DNA from: Lentzea tibetensis | GTDB taxonomy: Bacteria > Actinomycetota > Actinomycetes > Mycobacteriales > Pseudonocardiaceae | Reading direction: 5' to 3' | Length of the DNA: 64,000 bases | NCBI RefSeq assembly: GCF_007845675.1 | Contig: NZ_VOBR01000022.1 | Span: 1 to 64,000, forward strand | In this document: positions 32,572 to 41,048 of the stretch, piece by piece | How positions within the stretch are numbered: the stretch's first letter is position 1 | Layout: each line of letters begins with the position of its first letter | The notes under the pieces: model-generated | Databases searched by the model: none | What the model was told of the DNA's origin: nothing | The model's input: the letters and a program-made list of their open reading frames with translations, nothing else | Position numbers and translations under genes: made by a program

Positions 32572-33000
32572 TCAGGAAGCGACCGGTGACCTGCGGTACC
32601 GGCGGACCGCGAGGAATACGGGTAGTCCGACAGGAGACAGCAGGATCGTGCCCACCATGATCGGCGCCATCAGCAACGGGCTGATGTCCAGCCGCCTGCT
32701 CTCCAGGTACATCCAGCGCCCGATGAACAGGTCCCACGCGAGCACCTGGGCCCAGATCAGTGCCGCGCCTTCGGGTGTGCCGACGAACGCGGTGAACTCG
32801 CCGAGCTCGGGGGTGCTGACGACCGCCCACAGCTCGGGCAGGCGGCTGGCCGCGAGCACCGCGAAGATCGCCAGTGGCGGCAGGACGATCAGGGGTGACT
32901 CGCTGACTTTGTGGGTGAACCACCACTTCGGGAAGAGGATCATCAAGGCCCAGAAGGGTGCGACGAGCAGGAACGTCAGGTCGAACAGTGTCGTGGTCAC
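32572..33000 (-). CDS. ABA4-like family membrane protein (copy 1)
   Basis: 142 residues from GTG 33000, which overlaps the stop of the upstream membrane protein (GTGA). Four membrane helices; LLVAPFWALMILFPKWWFTHKV, TPEGAALIWAQVLAWDLFIGRWMY and the following helices are the same family pattern as copy 2. It lacks the C-terminal tail of copy 2. Together with paralogue C it forms a two-gene unit controlled from the MerR intergenic region. Confidence 0.75.
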   Translation of the reverse strand: MTTTLFDLTFLLVAPFWALMILFPKWWFTHKVSESPLIVLPPLAIFAVLAASRLPELWAVVSTPELGEFTAFVGTPEGAALIWAQVLAWDLFIGRWMYLESRRLDISPLLMAPIMVGTILLSPVGLPVFLAVRRYRRSPVAS

Positions 33001-33869
33001 GCGTAGCTCACCTGCTTCACCGGCCGGACGGCCCACAGGCTAGCGGCGCCGGTCAGAGCGGCGAGTCCGGCGTACGCGGTGACCGTGAGCGCGTCCGGGC
33101 TGGTGACCGGCTGGCCGCGCAACGCCTGCCACGCTGTGATCAGGAAGAGGCCGAAGTAGCCGATGCCGAGCACCCAGGCGAGCCGCGGCGTCGCCCAGCG
33201 GCCGAGCAGTGCGATCACGATCGGCAGCACCTGCACCGCGTGGATGCCGACGAAGTGCGGCACGCGCATGTCGCCTGCCTCGGTGCTCCAGCCGGTGATC
33301 GCCATGTACGACCCGCCGTCCGGCGCGCCGACGCTGTGCGCGCCGAGCGTGCCGCCCGCCATGCTCTGGCCGGGCATGGGCCGGGTCATGAGGAACGCGA
33401 TGCCGAGCCCGAAGAACGCGACCACCAGTCCGAGCCGGATCGACCAGGCCATGGCCTGGTTCTCGAACCTGGTGCGCAGCAACAGGATCGCGATGATCGC
33501 GTGGAAGACCCAGAGCGCGACGATCGTGGTGCCCATCAGCGAGAACAGCGCGCCGTCGAGCGTCGTCTCGAAGTTGAAGTGGCTGCGCTTGCCGCGGACC
33601 ACCTGGCCGACGATCACGGCCATCTCGGCCGTGCCCGCGACGGCGACGAGCGTGCCCGCCCACCAGCCGAGCTTCTGGTGGCGGGGGCTGAGGTACCTGA
33701 GGAACCAGGCGAGCGTGAAGCCGTACAGGGCGAGCGAGATCGCGAACTTGAGCGGCTTGAACCAGATCGGCGACCCGACGAGCACGCGGTCGTCCACCAG
33801 CAGTCCGATCACGCTGATCGGGATCAGTGCGGTCATCAGTGTCCCGAAGACCATCAACGGGCGGTGCAT
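32997..33869 (-). CDS. multi-spanning membrane protein, paralogue C
   Basis: 290 residues with about seven membrane helices and the shared motifs LLVDDRVLVGSPIWFKPLKF, RGKRSHFNFETTLD, GAHSVGAPDGG and DMRVPHFVGIHAVQ. GGAGGA 4 nt before the ATG at 33869 marks the start. Closest in context to paralogue B: both are followed at once by an ABA4-like gene. Divergent from a MerR regulator, which probably controls it. Confidence 0.68.
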   Translation of the reverse strand: MHRPLMVFGTLMTALIPISVIGLLVDDRVLVGSPIWFKPLKFAISLALYGFTLAWFLRYLSPRHQKLGWWAGTLVAVAGTAEMAVIVGQVVRGKRSHFNFETTLDGALFSLMGTTIVALWVFHAIIAILLLRTRFENQAMAWSIRLGLVVAFFGLGIAFLMTRPMPGQSMAGGTLGAHSVGAPDGGSYMAITGWSTEAGDMRVPHFVGIHAVQVLPIVIALLGRWATPRLAWVLGIGYFGLFLITAWQALRGQPVTSPDALTVTAYAGLAALTGAASLWAVRPVKQVSYA

Positions 33870-33882
33870 CGCTTCCTCCAAG

Positions 33883-33908
33883 AGTAGATAGCGGCACTCT
33901 CTACTATC
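33883..33908. promoter_or_regulatory. divergent MerR operator
   Basis: AGTAGA at 33883-33888 and TCTACT at 33900-33905 form an 11-bp-spaced palindrome, extended by GATAG/CTATC. It lies between paralogue C and the MerR gene, as expected for an autoregulated MerR-type switch. Confidence 0.5.
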
Positions 33909-33927
33909 GGAAAGGTACACTATCCAA

Positions 33928-34596
33928 ATGCGGATTGGCGAGCTGTCCAAGCGAAGTGGTGTCCCGGTGCCGACGATCAAGTACTACCTGCGCGAGGGAC
34001 TGCTGCCCGCGGGCGTGCTGACCAGCCCGAACCAGGCGCACTACGACGAGTCGCACCTGCGCAGACTCCGCCTGGTGCGCGCACTGATCGACGTCGGCGA
34101 GCTGTCGATCTCGTCCGTGCGCGACGCGCTCAGCGCCATCGACGCCTCGGACGAGTCGCTGCACGTGAAGCTCGGCCAGGTGCAGGAGGCCATCAGCCGC
34201 GCCCCGTCCACACCGCTCGACGACGAGTCGGTCCGCGAGGCCGAGGCGTTCATCGCCCAGTACGGGCCTCTCGAGGGCTACGACATCGAGTGCAGCGGCG
34301 TCAGCCGCATGCTGGCCGCCGTCCTGTCCGCCGCGCGGAGCCTGGGCCACGACAAGTTCGGCGAGAACCTCGGTGCCTACGTCGAGGGGATGCGGATCAT
34401 CGCCGAGGCCGACATCGAGTACGTGATGCGCCGGGCCACGTCCGTCGACGACGTCGTCGAGTCCATGGTCGTCGGCACGATCCTGGGGGATGCGGCGATG
34501 ATCGCGGTGCGCCGGCTCGCGCACGCCCAGGAGTCCGCGAAGCGGATCGGTGACAGCGCCGCTCGTGCGAGTGCGGCTCGTGAGGGGGAGCGGTGA
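33928..34596 (+). CDS. MerR-family transcription regulator
   Basis: 222 residues. Residues 1-70 are the MerR winged helix (RIGELSKRSGVPVPTIKYYLREGLLPAG). A helical segment LSISSVRDALSAIDASDES follows, then a C-terminal effector domain of about 130 residues with a single Cys. No metal-binding Cys cluster is seen, so a small organic ligand is more likely than a metal. Divergent from the paralogue C/ABA4 unit. Confidence 0.85.
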   Translation: MRIGELSKRSGVPVPTIKYYLREGLLPAGVLTSPNQAHYDESHLRRLRLVRALIDVGELSISSVRDALSAIDASDESLHVKLGQVQEAISRAPSTPLDDESVREAEAFIAQYGPLEGYDIECSGVSRMLAAVLSAARSLGHDKFGENLGAYVEGMRIIAEADIEYVMRRATSVDDVVESMVVGTILGDAAMIAVRRLAHAQESAKRIGDSAARASAAREGER

Positions 34597-35104
34597 TGCG
34601 GCTGTTGCGGCGGCGTGGGGTGCGGGTGGGGCGGGATCGTGAATGGCTGGGCGGGCCGCAGCCGACTCCTCAGCCCTCGAATCCGACCTGATTCCGGTTT
34701 CGACGGCCGCGTGGGCCTTGGGGCGCGGTGCGGGCCCGGAGCGCGGCGGAGGCCTGCCGCGCGGTGCGGCCCGTAGCCCTGCGCCGAGCCCAGGCTGATT
34801 GCCGCAAAGCGGAACCGCGGGCAGCCCCCACCCTCCCGGGGGGCGTCCCTGCTCCAGTCTATCGGCAAAGCAGCAGGTCAGGCTGTCATTCGGCGATCTG
34901 TGGACAACTCGGCCGGTGTGGACAACTCGCGATCACTTCGGCCGAGGTTGCCGACAAACGAAATCACCTGGGCTGAGGTTGTCGACAAGCAACTCGCCCG
35001 GCCGAGGTTGCCGACAAGCAACTCACGTCGGCCGAGCCGAAGGGCAACTCCGCACCCAGGCCATGGGCGCAAGCCAGCGCACCCACGGCCGAGGTCGACA
35101 GCGT
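34597..35104. other. gene-free stretch with degenerate repeats
   Basis: 508 bp between the MerR gene and the RNase D stop. I see no convincing coding frame. From 34899 it contains TGTGGACAACTCG twice (34899, 34917), then the repeats listed separately. The left half is very G-rich with no clear signal. Confidence 0.5.
34935..35040. repeat. degenerate short tandem repeat
   Basis: The core GGCYGAGGTTGYCGACAA occurs three times, starting near 34940, 34971 and 35000 (periods 31 and 29 bp), usually followed by GCAACTC. A fourth, more decayed copy starts near 35029. Function unknown. Confidence 0.65.
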
Positions 35105-36349
35105 CTAGCCGGCGGAGACGGACAAGGCCTTCGCCACAGCGTCCGCGGTCAGCTCCACCTGCCACGGCCGAGCGCCACCCTCGCGCAACGCGGCGGCGAC
35201 AGCTCCAGGCGAGGTGTCCGCGGGAGGCTGCCAGCAGGTCCGCCGCACCAGGTCGGGAAGCAACAGGTTTTCGACGGGCAACGTGTGAGCCTCGGCGATC
35301 AGGTTGAGAGCCGTTCGGGCGGCGGCCAGACGGGCGGCCGCGTCGGGGTCCTTGTCCGACCACCGGTTCGGTGGTGGAGGGCCGTCGTGCTGCGCGGCCG
35401 GCTCAGGCAGTTCGTCCTTCGGGAGGGCCCCAGCACGCCTCAGGGCGTTCATCCAGGTGCCGACCATGCGCCGCTGCGCCCGACCCCGGAAGACGGGCAG
35501 AGCGAGCAGTTCAGCCTCATCCGAAGGGTTGCGGGAGGCCGCCTCCATGAGCGCGCTGTCGGGCAGCACGCGGCCGGGGGCGATGTCGCGTTCGCGGGCC
35601 ACCGAGTCACGGGTTTCCCACAGGGCGCGCACGGCCGCCAGCTGGCGGGGGTTGCGCACGCGGTGGATTCCGGACGTCCGGCGCCACGGGTCCGTGCGCG
35701 GGCGCGGCAAAGGCGCCGTCCGCACGGCCTCGAACTCCTCGAGTGCCCAGGCGAGTTTGCCCTGGCGTTCGAGCTCGGCTTCCAGGACATCGCGCAGCTC
35801 CACGAGGAGCTCGACGTCGAGTGCCGCGTAGTTCAGCCAGTCGGCCGGAAGAGGACGGCGCGACCAGTCGGCCGCGCCGTGCCCCTTCTCGAGCCGAAAA
35901 CCGAGCAAACGCTCGACCAATGTGCCGAGGGCAACTCGTTCGAACCCAGCCAGCCTGCCCGCCAGCTCGGTGTCGAACAGCGCGCTGGGACGGAGCCCGA
36001 GCTCGGCGAGGCACGGCAGGTCTTGCGACGCTGCGTGCAACACCCACTCGGCGCCCTCGAGTGCCTCCACCAGCGGATCTAGCCGACCGCCAAGGGCGAT
36101 CGGGTCGACCAGCACGGTGCCGGCACCGTCCCGGCGCAGTTGCACCAGATAGGCACGTTGCGAGTAGCGGTAGCCCGAGGCTCGCTCGGTGTCCACCGCG
36201 ACCGGGCCCTTCGCCCCGGCGAGCGCGGTAGCGGCTCGCCGGAGCGCAGTCGGATCAGCGACCACGGGCGGAACCCCATCAGCAGGCTCCGTCAGCGGTA
36301 CCGGATCAGGCCCGGTTGGTGCGGTTGGCTCGTCGGCGGGTACATCCAC
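35105..36349 (-). CDS. rnd: ribonuclease D-like 3'-5' exonuclease with HRDC domain
   Basis: 414 residues. The DEDD exonuclease motifs appear in order: VAVDTERASGYRY (Exo I), LHAASQDLPCL (Exo II) and LNYAALDVELLVELRD (Exo III, DEDDy type). An HRDC domain follows at about 225-310 (RQLAAVRALWETRDSVA). The N-terminal 30 residues are proline/acid-rich. RNase D trims 3' ends of tRNA precursors and other stable RNAs. In actinobacteria this gene is commonly near DUF3000 and hemE; here about 11 kb of other genes separate them, which suggests an insertion between. Confidence 0.9.
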   Translation of the reverse strand: MDVPADEPTAPTGPDPVPLTEPADGVPPVVADPTALRRAATALAGAKGPVAVDTERASGYRYSQRAYLVQLRRDGAGTVLVDPIALGGRLDPLVEALEGAEWVLHAASQDLPCLAELGLRPSALFDTELAGRLAGFERVALGTLVERLLGFRLEKGHGAADWSRRPLPADWLNYAALDVELLVELRDVLEAELERQGKLAWALEEFEAVRTAPLPRPRTDPWRRTSGIHRVRNPRQLAAVRALWETRDSVARERDIAPGRVLPDSALMEAASRNPSDEAELLALPVFRGRAQRRMVGTWMNALRRAGALPKDELPEPAAQHDGPPPPNRWSDKDPDAAARLAAARTALNLIAEAHTLPVENLLLPDLVRRTCWQPPADTSPGAVAAALREGGARPWQVELTADAVAKALSVSAG

Positions 36350-36418
36350 AGCGGATGACCCTACGACGAACGCACCACTCGCAGTTGTGTTCGGCCGGTT
36401 CAGTGCTTCAACCGGTTC

Positions 36419-37135
36419 CTAGCGGATCACGCCGGCACGCATGGCCAGCGCAACCATCTGAGCGCGATCCCCGGTGCCCAGCTTCCGCCCTATCCGGCTC
36501 AGGTGAGACTTCACCGTGAGTGCGGACAGGCTCAGAGCCTCGCCGATTTCCTTGTTGCTCTGGCCATCGGCGACCAGCTGGAGGACCTCGACCTCACGTG
36601 CGGAGAGTTCCCGCGGCGTGTTGTCGGTGCCCGGCACCCGAGTACCCGCTGCGAGTACTGGTGCCACGCTCGGATCTGCGTAAACGCCGCCATCGAGCAC
36701 CCTGCGCACGCCATCGGTGACCACCATCGGCGAGGCGGACTTCAGGAGGTACGCCTGAGCGCCCGCCTGGAAGGCCGACCGAACCGCATAGGGGTCGTCG
36801 GACGATGCGAGGACAACGATGCGGGGCCAGCCCTGAGCACGGAGTTCCGTGACCAGGTCGATGCCGGTGCCATCCGGCAGGCCCAGATCGAGGATCGCGA
36901 GGTCGCACGGACCGGTTGCGAGTGCCCGCGCCCGAGCCTCCGCCACCGAAGCGGCCTCATGCACTGTCCCGGCTCCCATCTGGGTGAGCCGAGCTGATAT
37001 CGCCTCCCTCAGCAGTGGGTGGTCGTCGACCACCAGCACTGAGAACAGCTCTTCCCGCGGGTGCGGGACCATGTTCGCCGGCAACGAGCCGGCTGGCGTG
37101 GTACGAACGGCCTGACCTAAGCCGACGGCAGCCAC
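36419..37135 (-). CDS. LuxR/NarL-type response regulator
   Basis: 238 residues from GTG 37135, with GGGAGG 7 nt upstream. The receiver domain has VLVVDDHPLLREAI (acidic pocket) and the phospho-acceptor Asp in LAILDLGLPDG. The C-terminal NarL-type helix-turn-helix is SAREVEVLQLVADGQSNKEI and SALTVKSHLSRI. No histidine kinase is adjacent, so it is an orphan regulator here. Its promoter region faces the dipeptidase gene and contains palindromes. Confidence 0.88.
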   Translation of the reverse strand: MAAVGLGQAVRTTPAGSLPANMVPHPREELFSVLVVDDHPLLREAISARLTQMGAGTVHEAASVAEARARALATGPCDLAILDLGLPDGTGIDLVTELRAQGWPRIVVLASSDDPYAVRSAFQAGAQAYLLKSASPMVVTDGVRRVLDGGVYADPSVAPVLAAGTRVPGTDNTPRELSAREVEVLQLVADGQSNKEIGEALSLSALTVKSHLSRIGRKLGTGDRAQMVALAMRAGVIR

Positions 37136-37280
37136 GTCACTACCTCCCTGGAGTCGGTCGTGCCCCCCGACCGGCACCGGGACTTTCGTCCAATCAGCCG
37201 CGCCACTGATCGACCGAAAGTGGTGTCGTCTGGGGCAGCGTAGCCGCCCAAGCGGGTCTACGGGACGATCAATCGGGTAT

Positions 37281-37343
37281 CTATCCCTATTGAGTTGTGA
37301 CAGATGGACCCTCTTGTCACACGATTGGCTGACAACTGGATAG
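37281..37343. promoter_or_regulatory. nested inverted repeats between regulator and dipeptidase
   Basis: Inner pair TGTGACA (37296-37302) and TGTCACA (37315-37321); outer pair CTATCC (37281-37286) and GGATAG (37338-37343). The 254-bp gap is locally AT-richer and should contain both divergent promoters. Confidence 0.45.
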
Positions 37344-37389
37344 GGGGTGTAACGCGAGGCCCCCTCATAACGACATCTAGGAGTTGCTG

Positions 37390-38526
37390 GTGAGTCAGGA
37401 CCGGGCCAAGGCGTTGCTGCAGCGTGTGCCACTCGTCGACGGCCACAACGACCTGCCGTGGTCGCTCCGGGACTTCTTCGGTGAAAATTCAACCGACAAC
37501 GTCTTCGACACGGCCGCGAAAGTCGATCTGACCACCGTTCAGCCGAAGCTCCACACCGACTTCGTGAAGGCCCGCGAGGGCGGTCTGGGCATGCAGTTCT
37601 GGTCCGTCTACATCCCGTGCAGGCTCGAGGGCGACAGCGCCGTCACCGCCGTGCTGGAGCAGATCGAGCTGGTCCACGAGCTCACCGAGCGCTACCCGGA
37701 CCAACTCGGCATCGCCACGAGCGCGGACGAGGCCGAAGCCGTGTTCGCCTCCGGCCGGATCGCCTCGCTCATCGGCGCCGAGGGTGGCCACAGCATCAAC
37801 TCGTCCATCGGCGTGTTGCGCGCGCTGCGGCGCCTGGGCGTCCGCTACATGACGCTCACCCACAACGACAACACCCCGTGGGCCGACTCGGCCACTGACC
37901 AGCCAGAACACGACGGGCTGACGGAGTTCGGCAAGGACGTCGTGCGCGAGATGAACCGCATCGGCATGCTCGTCGACCTGTCGCACGTGGCGCCGAGCAC
38001 CATGCACGACGCGCTGGCGGTTTCCGCCAAACCGGTGATCTTCAGCCACTCGTCCTGCCGGGCGGTCGCCGACCATCCGCGCAACATCCCGGACGACGTG
38101 CTGGGCAAGCTCGTCGACAACGGCGGTGTGGCCATGATCACATTCGTGCCCGACTTCGTGTCCCCGCGTGTCGCCGGGTGGGACGGCGCACTGCGCGCCG
38201 CGATGACGGCCGCGGGGGAGAAGCACGCCGACCTCGAGGCCCGGCAGAAGTTCGCCGACTCGTGGACCGAGGGCGGTCCACGCCCGGTCGTGACGATCGC
38301 CGACGTCGTCGCCCACCTCGACCACGCCCGCGAGGTCGCCGGCGTCGACCACATCGGGCTCGGCGGCGACTACGACGGCGTCCGCGAGCTGCCGGAAGGC
38401 CTCGAGAACGTCTCCTGCTACCCGGCCCTGTTCGGCGCGCTGCTCGACAACGGCTGGTCGGAGGACGACTGCGCCAAGCTCGCCGGCCAGAACGTCCTCC
38501 GCGTGCTGAGGGACGCCGACCGCTGA
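37390..38526 (+). CDS. membrane dipeptidase (peptidase family M19)
   Basis: 378 residues from GTG 37390, which has AGGAG 6 nt upstream. Zinc ligands of renal dipeptidase-type enzymes are visible: LVDGHNDLPW (HxD), IGAEGGHSI (bridging Glu), VDLSHVAP and FSHSSCRAV (His), and GLGGDYDG (Asp). It hydrolyses dipeptides, including D-amino-acid-containing ones. No signal peptide is seen, so it is probably cytoplasmic. Apparently a single gene. Confidence 0.9.
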   Translation: MSQDRAKALLQRVPLVDGHNDLPWSLRDFFGENSTDNVFDTAAKVDLTTVQPKLHTDFVKAREGGLGMQFWSVYIPCRLEGDSAVTAVLEQIELVHELTERYPDQLGIATSADEAEAVFASGRIASLIGAEGGHSINSSIGVLRALRRLGVRYMTLTHNDNTPWADSATDQPEHDGLTEFGKDVVREMNRIGMLVDLSHVAPSTMHDALAVSAKPVIFSHSSCRAVADHPRNIPDDVLGKLVDNGGVAMITFVPDFVSPRVAGWDGALRAAMTAAGEKHADLEARQKFADSWTEGGPRPVVTIADVVAHLDHAREVAGVDHIGLGGDYDGVRELPEGLENVSCYPALFGALLDNGWSEDDCAKLAGQNVLRVLRDADR

Positions 38527-38564
38527 CGGTGTCGACCGACGTGGCTCGGCCAGGTCGCCGGAAG

Positions 38565-38588
38565 TCCGGATATCCGGATATCCGGATG
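38565..38588. repeat. triple TCCGGATA repeat
   Basis: Three adjacent 8-bp units, TCCGGATA, TCCGGATA and TCCGGATG. Each pair also makes a palindrome. It lies after the dipeptidase stop and before the 40-bp-spaced palindromes. Confidence 0.7.
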
Positions 38589-38622
38589 ACCGGACGACCG
38601 GCGCGCGGTGCGGCAGACAGCT

Positions 38623-38724
38623 GACAGTCAACTGTCGACAGTTGCGCGGTGAGTTCGCCGCCGACAGTTAACTGTCGGCAGTTCGCCGGCGGACCACCCG
38701 CAGACAGTCGACTGTCGACAGTTG
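38623..38724 (+). promoter_or_regulatory. three 40-bp-phased palindromic operators before the triterpenoid operon
   Basis: The 22-bp element GACAGTYRACTGTCGRCAGTT starts at 38623, 38663 and 38703, an exact 40-bp period. Each copy holds the perfect palindrome GACAGT-NN-ACTGTC; copies 1 and 3 also hold the overlapping palindrome ACTGTCGACAGT. Extra GACAG half-sites flank the array. The region between, 38725-38847, should contain the promoter and ends in the ribosome site GGAGGAG. A cooperative regulator binding site is the simplest reading. Confidence 0.7.
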
Positions 38725-38847
38725 GCCGTCGACAGCTTTGAGACAGACGTGGGTCCCTGGGCCCTTTCCGGTCCGCCACCCCCGGTGGTGCTCTGGAAGG
38801 GGCCGAGGAACCGCCACCCGGCCTCACCCCCATGAGGAGGAGACCGG

Positions 38848-40056
38848 GTGCGCGTCGAGAGCCCAGCCGTTGATCTGACCAACCCCGCGTGCTTCGACGG
38901 CGGGTTCCCGCACGAGTACTTCACCCGGTTGCGCCGGGAAGACCCCGTCCACTGGCACGAGGAGGCGGACGGCCCCGGCTTCTGGGTGCTGTCCAGGCAC
39001 GCCGACGTCACCGCCGTCAGCAAGGACTGGCAGACGTACTCGAGCTCGCGCGGCGGCATCGAGATCATCGACAGCCCGCCGGACGAGCTGGCCATGCTGC
39101 GGCTGCTCATGCTCTACATGGACCCGGACGAGCACACGAGCTACCGCAAGCTCGTGGTCAGGGCGTTCACCCCGCGGGTGCTGGCCACGATGCAGGACAA
39201 GATCGACCGGCTGGCCCGCGAGACCGTCGACGAGGTCATCGGCAGGGACGGCTGCGACTTCGTCAGCGACATCGCCGCACGGCTGCCGCTGCCGGTCATC
39301 GCGGACATGCTGGGCATGCCGCCGTCCGACCGGGACGAGCTCGCCGCCTGGTCGAACAAGATCCTCGGCTGGAGTGACCCGCAGTACGTCGACCAGCGCT
39401 CGGACGCCACCCAGGCCGCGATGGAGATGCTCCAGTACGCCGCCGAGCTGGCCGCCCGCAAGCGCGTCGAGCAGGGCGACGACCTCACCTCGCAGCTCGT
39501 CACCGTCGAGGTCGACGGCGAGAAGCTGAGCGACCTCCAGTACGGACTGTTCTTCCTGATGCTCGCGATCGCGGGCAACGAGCCGATCCGCAACCTGATC
39601 TCGCAGGCGATGCTCGCGTTCTCCCGGTTCCCCGCGCAGTGGGACCTCCTGCGCGAGGTGCCGACGCTGATGGACACCGCCGTCGACGAGATGATGCGGT
39701 GGGCGTCGCCGACCATGCAGTTCCGCCGCACCGCGACGCGGGACCACGCGCTGCACGGCAAGGTCATCAAGGAGGGCGACAAGGTCACCACGTGGTTCGT
39801 CTCGGCGAACTTCGACGAGACCGTGTTCGCCGACCCGTTCCGCCTCGACATCACCCGATCGCCCAACCCGCACGTGGCGTTCGGCGGTGGCGGCCCGCAC
39901 TACTGCATCGGCGCGCACATGGCCCGCGTGCAGTCGGCGGCGATGTTCCGCGAGCTCACCACCCGCCTGCCGGACATCCGGCTGGACGGTGAGGTGCAGC
40001 GGCTGCGGTCGAACTTCGCCCACGGCATCAAGAGCATGCCGGTGCGGCTGAGGTGA
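38848..40056 (+). CDS. cytochrome P450, CYP125-like
   Basis: 402 residues from GTG with GGAGGAG upstream. The haem motif is FGGGGPHYCIGAHMAR, ExxR lies in DEMMRWASP. The run LMLAIAGNEPIRNLISQAM aligns with the I-helix of steroid-C26 hydroxylases (CYP125: AGNETTRN). The conserved acid-alcohol pair is changed: the Thr that guides oxygen activation is Pro here. It probably oxidises a triterpene or sterol-like skeleton, but may do unusual chemistry. First gene of the seven-gene operon; its stop overlaps the next start (GTGA). Confidence 0.88.
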   Translation: MRVESPAVDLTNPACFDGGFPHEYFTRLRREDPVHWHEEADGPGFWVLSRHADVTAVSKDWQTYSSSRGGIEIIDSPPDELAMLRLLMLYMDPDEHTSYRKLVVRAFTPRVLATMQDKIDRLARETVDEVIGRDGCDFVSDIAARLPLPVIADMLGMPPSDRDELAAWSNKILGWSDPQYVDQRSDATQAAMEMLQYAAELAARKRVEQGDDLTSQLVTVEVDGEKLSDLQYGLFFLMLAIAGNEPIRNLISQAMLAFSRFPAQWDLLREVPTLMDTAVDEMMRWASPTMQFRRTATRDHALHGKVIKEGDKVTTWFVSANFDETVFADPFRLDITRSPNPHVAFGGGGPHYCIGAHMARVQSAAMFRELTTRLPDIRLDGEVQRLRSNFAHGIKSMPVRLR

Positions 40057-41048
40057 CCGAGGTACTGGTCACCGGTGCGGCGGGTCATCTCGGCGCGAAC
40101 CTGGTGCGGCAGCTCGTCGCGGACGGCGAGTCGGTGCGCGTGCTGGTCCGGCCGGGCAGCGACGACTCGGGGCTCGCCGGGCTGGACGTGCGCCGGTTCG
40201 AGGCCGACCTGCGCGACGCGACGGCGCTGAGGCCCGCTGTGCGCGGGGCGACGCGGCTGTTCCACTGCGCGGCGGTCATCTCGACCGTCGCCGGTGGTGA
40301 GCGGGAGATCTACGCCAGCAACGTGCTCGGCACCCGCAACCTGCTCGACGCCGCGCTGGCCGAAGGCGTGGAGCGGGTCGTCGTCACCGGCTCGTTCGGA
40401 GCGGTGGGTCACCTGCCCGACCGGCCGAGCGACGAGCGGGTGCCGTTCGACCCCTTCACCCCGCACACCGCTTATCAGGCGACCAAGGTCCTCGTCGCGC
40501 ACGAGGCGTTGCGCGCGCACGCCGACGGGCTCGACGTCGTGCTCGCCACGTCGTGCGCGATCGTCGGACCCCACGACTACCTGCCGTCGCGCATGGGACG
40601 TCTGCTGCTGCGGTTCGCGAACGGGCAGCTGCGCGCGTACATCGACGGCGGGTTCGAGTTCGTCGCGGCGCGCGACGTCGTCGCCGGGCACCTGCTCGCG
40701 ATGGCCAAGGGCCGGTCCGGCGCCCAGTACCTGCTGGGCAGCGGCTACCGGTCGATGGACCAGCTGATGGCGACGTTCGAGGAGGTCACCGGCAGGCGGC
40801 GGCCCCGGCTGAAGCTCCCGCCCGCGCTCGTCGGCGGCGTCGGCCGGGTGCTCAGCCCGTTGCTCGCGAGGACCGGCCGCGAGCAGCTGCTCACGCCGGC
40901 CGCCGTGCGGCTGCTGACCCAGGGGCGGCGGGCGGACTGCACGCGCGCCCGCGTCGAGCTCGGCTACGCGCCGACGTCCGTCGAGGACGCCATCCGAGAG
41001 GCGCACGACGACTTCGTGCGACGCGGACTGATCCGGAGGCAGTCGTGA
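40053..41048 (+). CDS. 3beta-HSD/NSDHL-like NAD-dependent dehydrogenase
   Basis: 331 residues, an extended SDR. VLVTGAAGHLGANLVRQL is the cofactor loop. TGSFGAVGH and YQATK give the Ser and YxxxK catalytic residues. LATSCAIVGPHDYLPSRMGRLLL resembles 3beta-hydroxysteroid dehydrogenase/C-4 decarboxylase relatives. In bacterial sterol synthesis an NSDHL-like enzyme (SdmB) acts with a Rieske oxygenase (SdmA) to remove a C-4 methyl. Here a Rieske gene follows directly with GTGA overlap, which supports a similar role by inference. Confidence 0.82.
   Translation: MTEVLVTGAAGHLGANLVRQLVADGESVRVLVRPGSDDSGLAGLDVRRFEADLRDATALRPAVRGATRLFHCAAVISTVAGGEREIYASNVLGTRNLLDAALAEGVERVVVTGSFGAVGHLPDRPSDERVPFDPFTPHTAYQATKVLVAHEALRAHADGLDVVLATSCAIVGPHDYLPSRMGRLLLRFANGQLRAYIDGGFEFVAARDVVAGHLLAMAKGRSGAQYLLGSGYRSMDQLMATFEEVTGRRRPRLKLPPALVGGVGRVLSPLLARTGREQLLTPAAVRLLTQGRRADCTRARVELGYAPTSVEDAIREAHDDFVRRGLIRRQS

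Noticed and set aside
34935-35040. CRISPR-like short repeats
   Set aside because: Period of about 30 bp leaves only about 12 bp between cores, and the copies are degenerate.
38623-38724. CRISPR array
   Set aside because: Only three units, repeats are palindromic operators of 22 bp with 18-bp spacers, and no cas genes are present.
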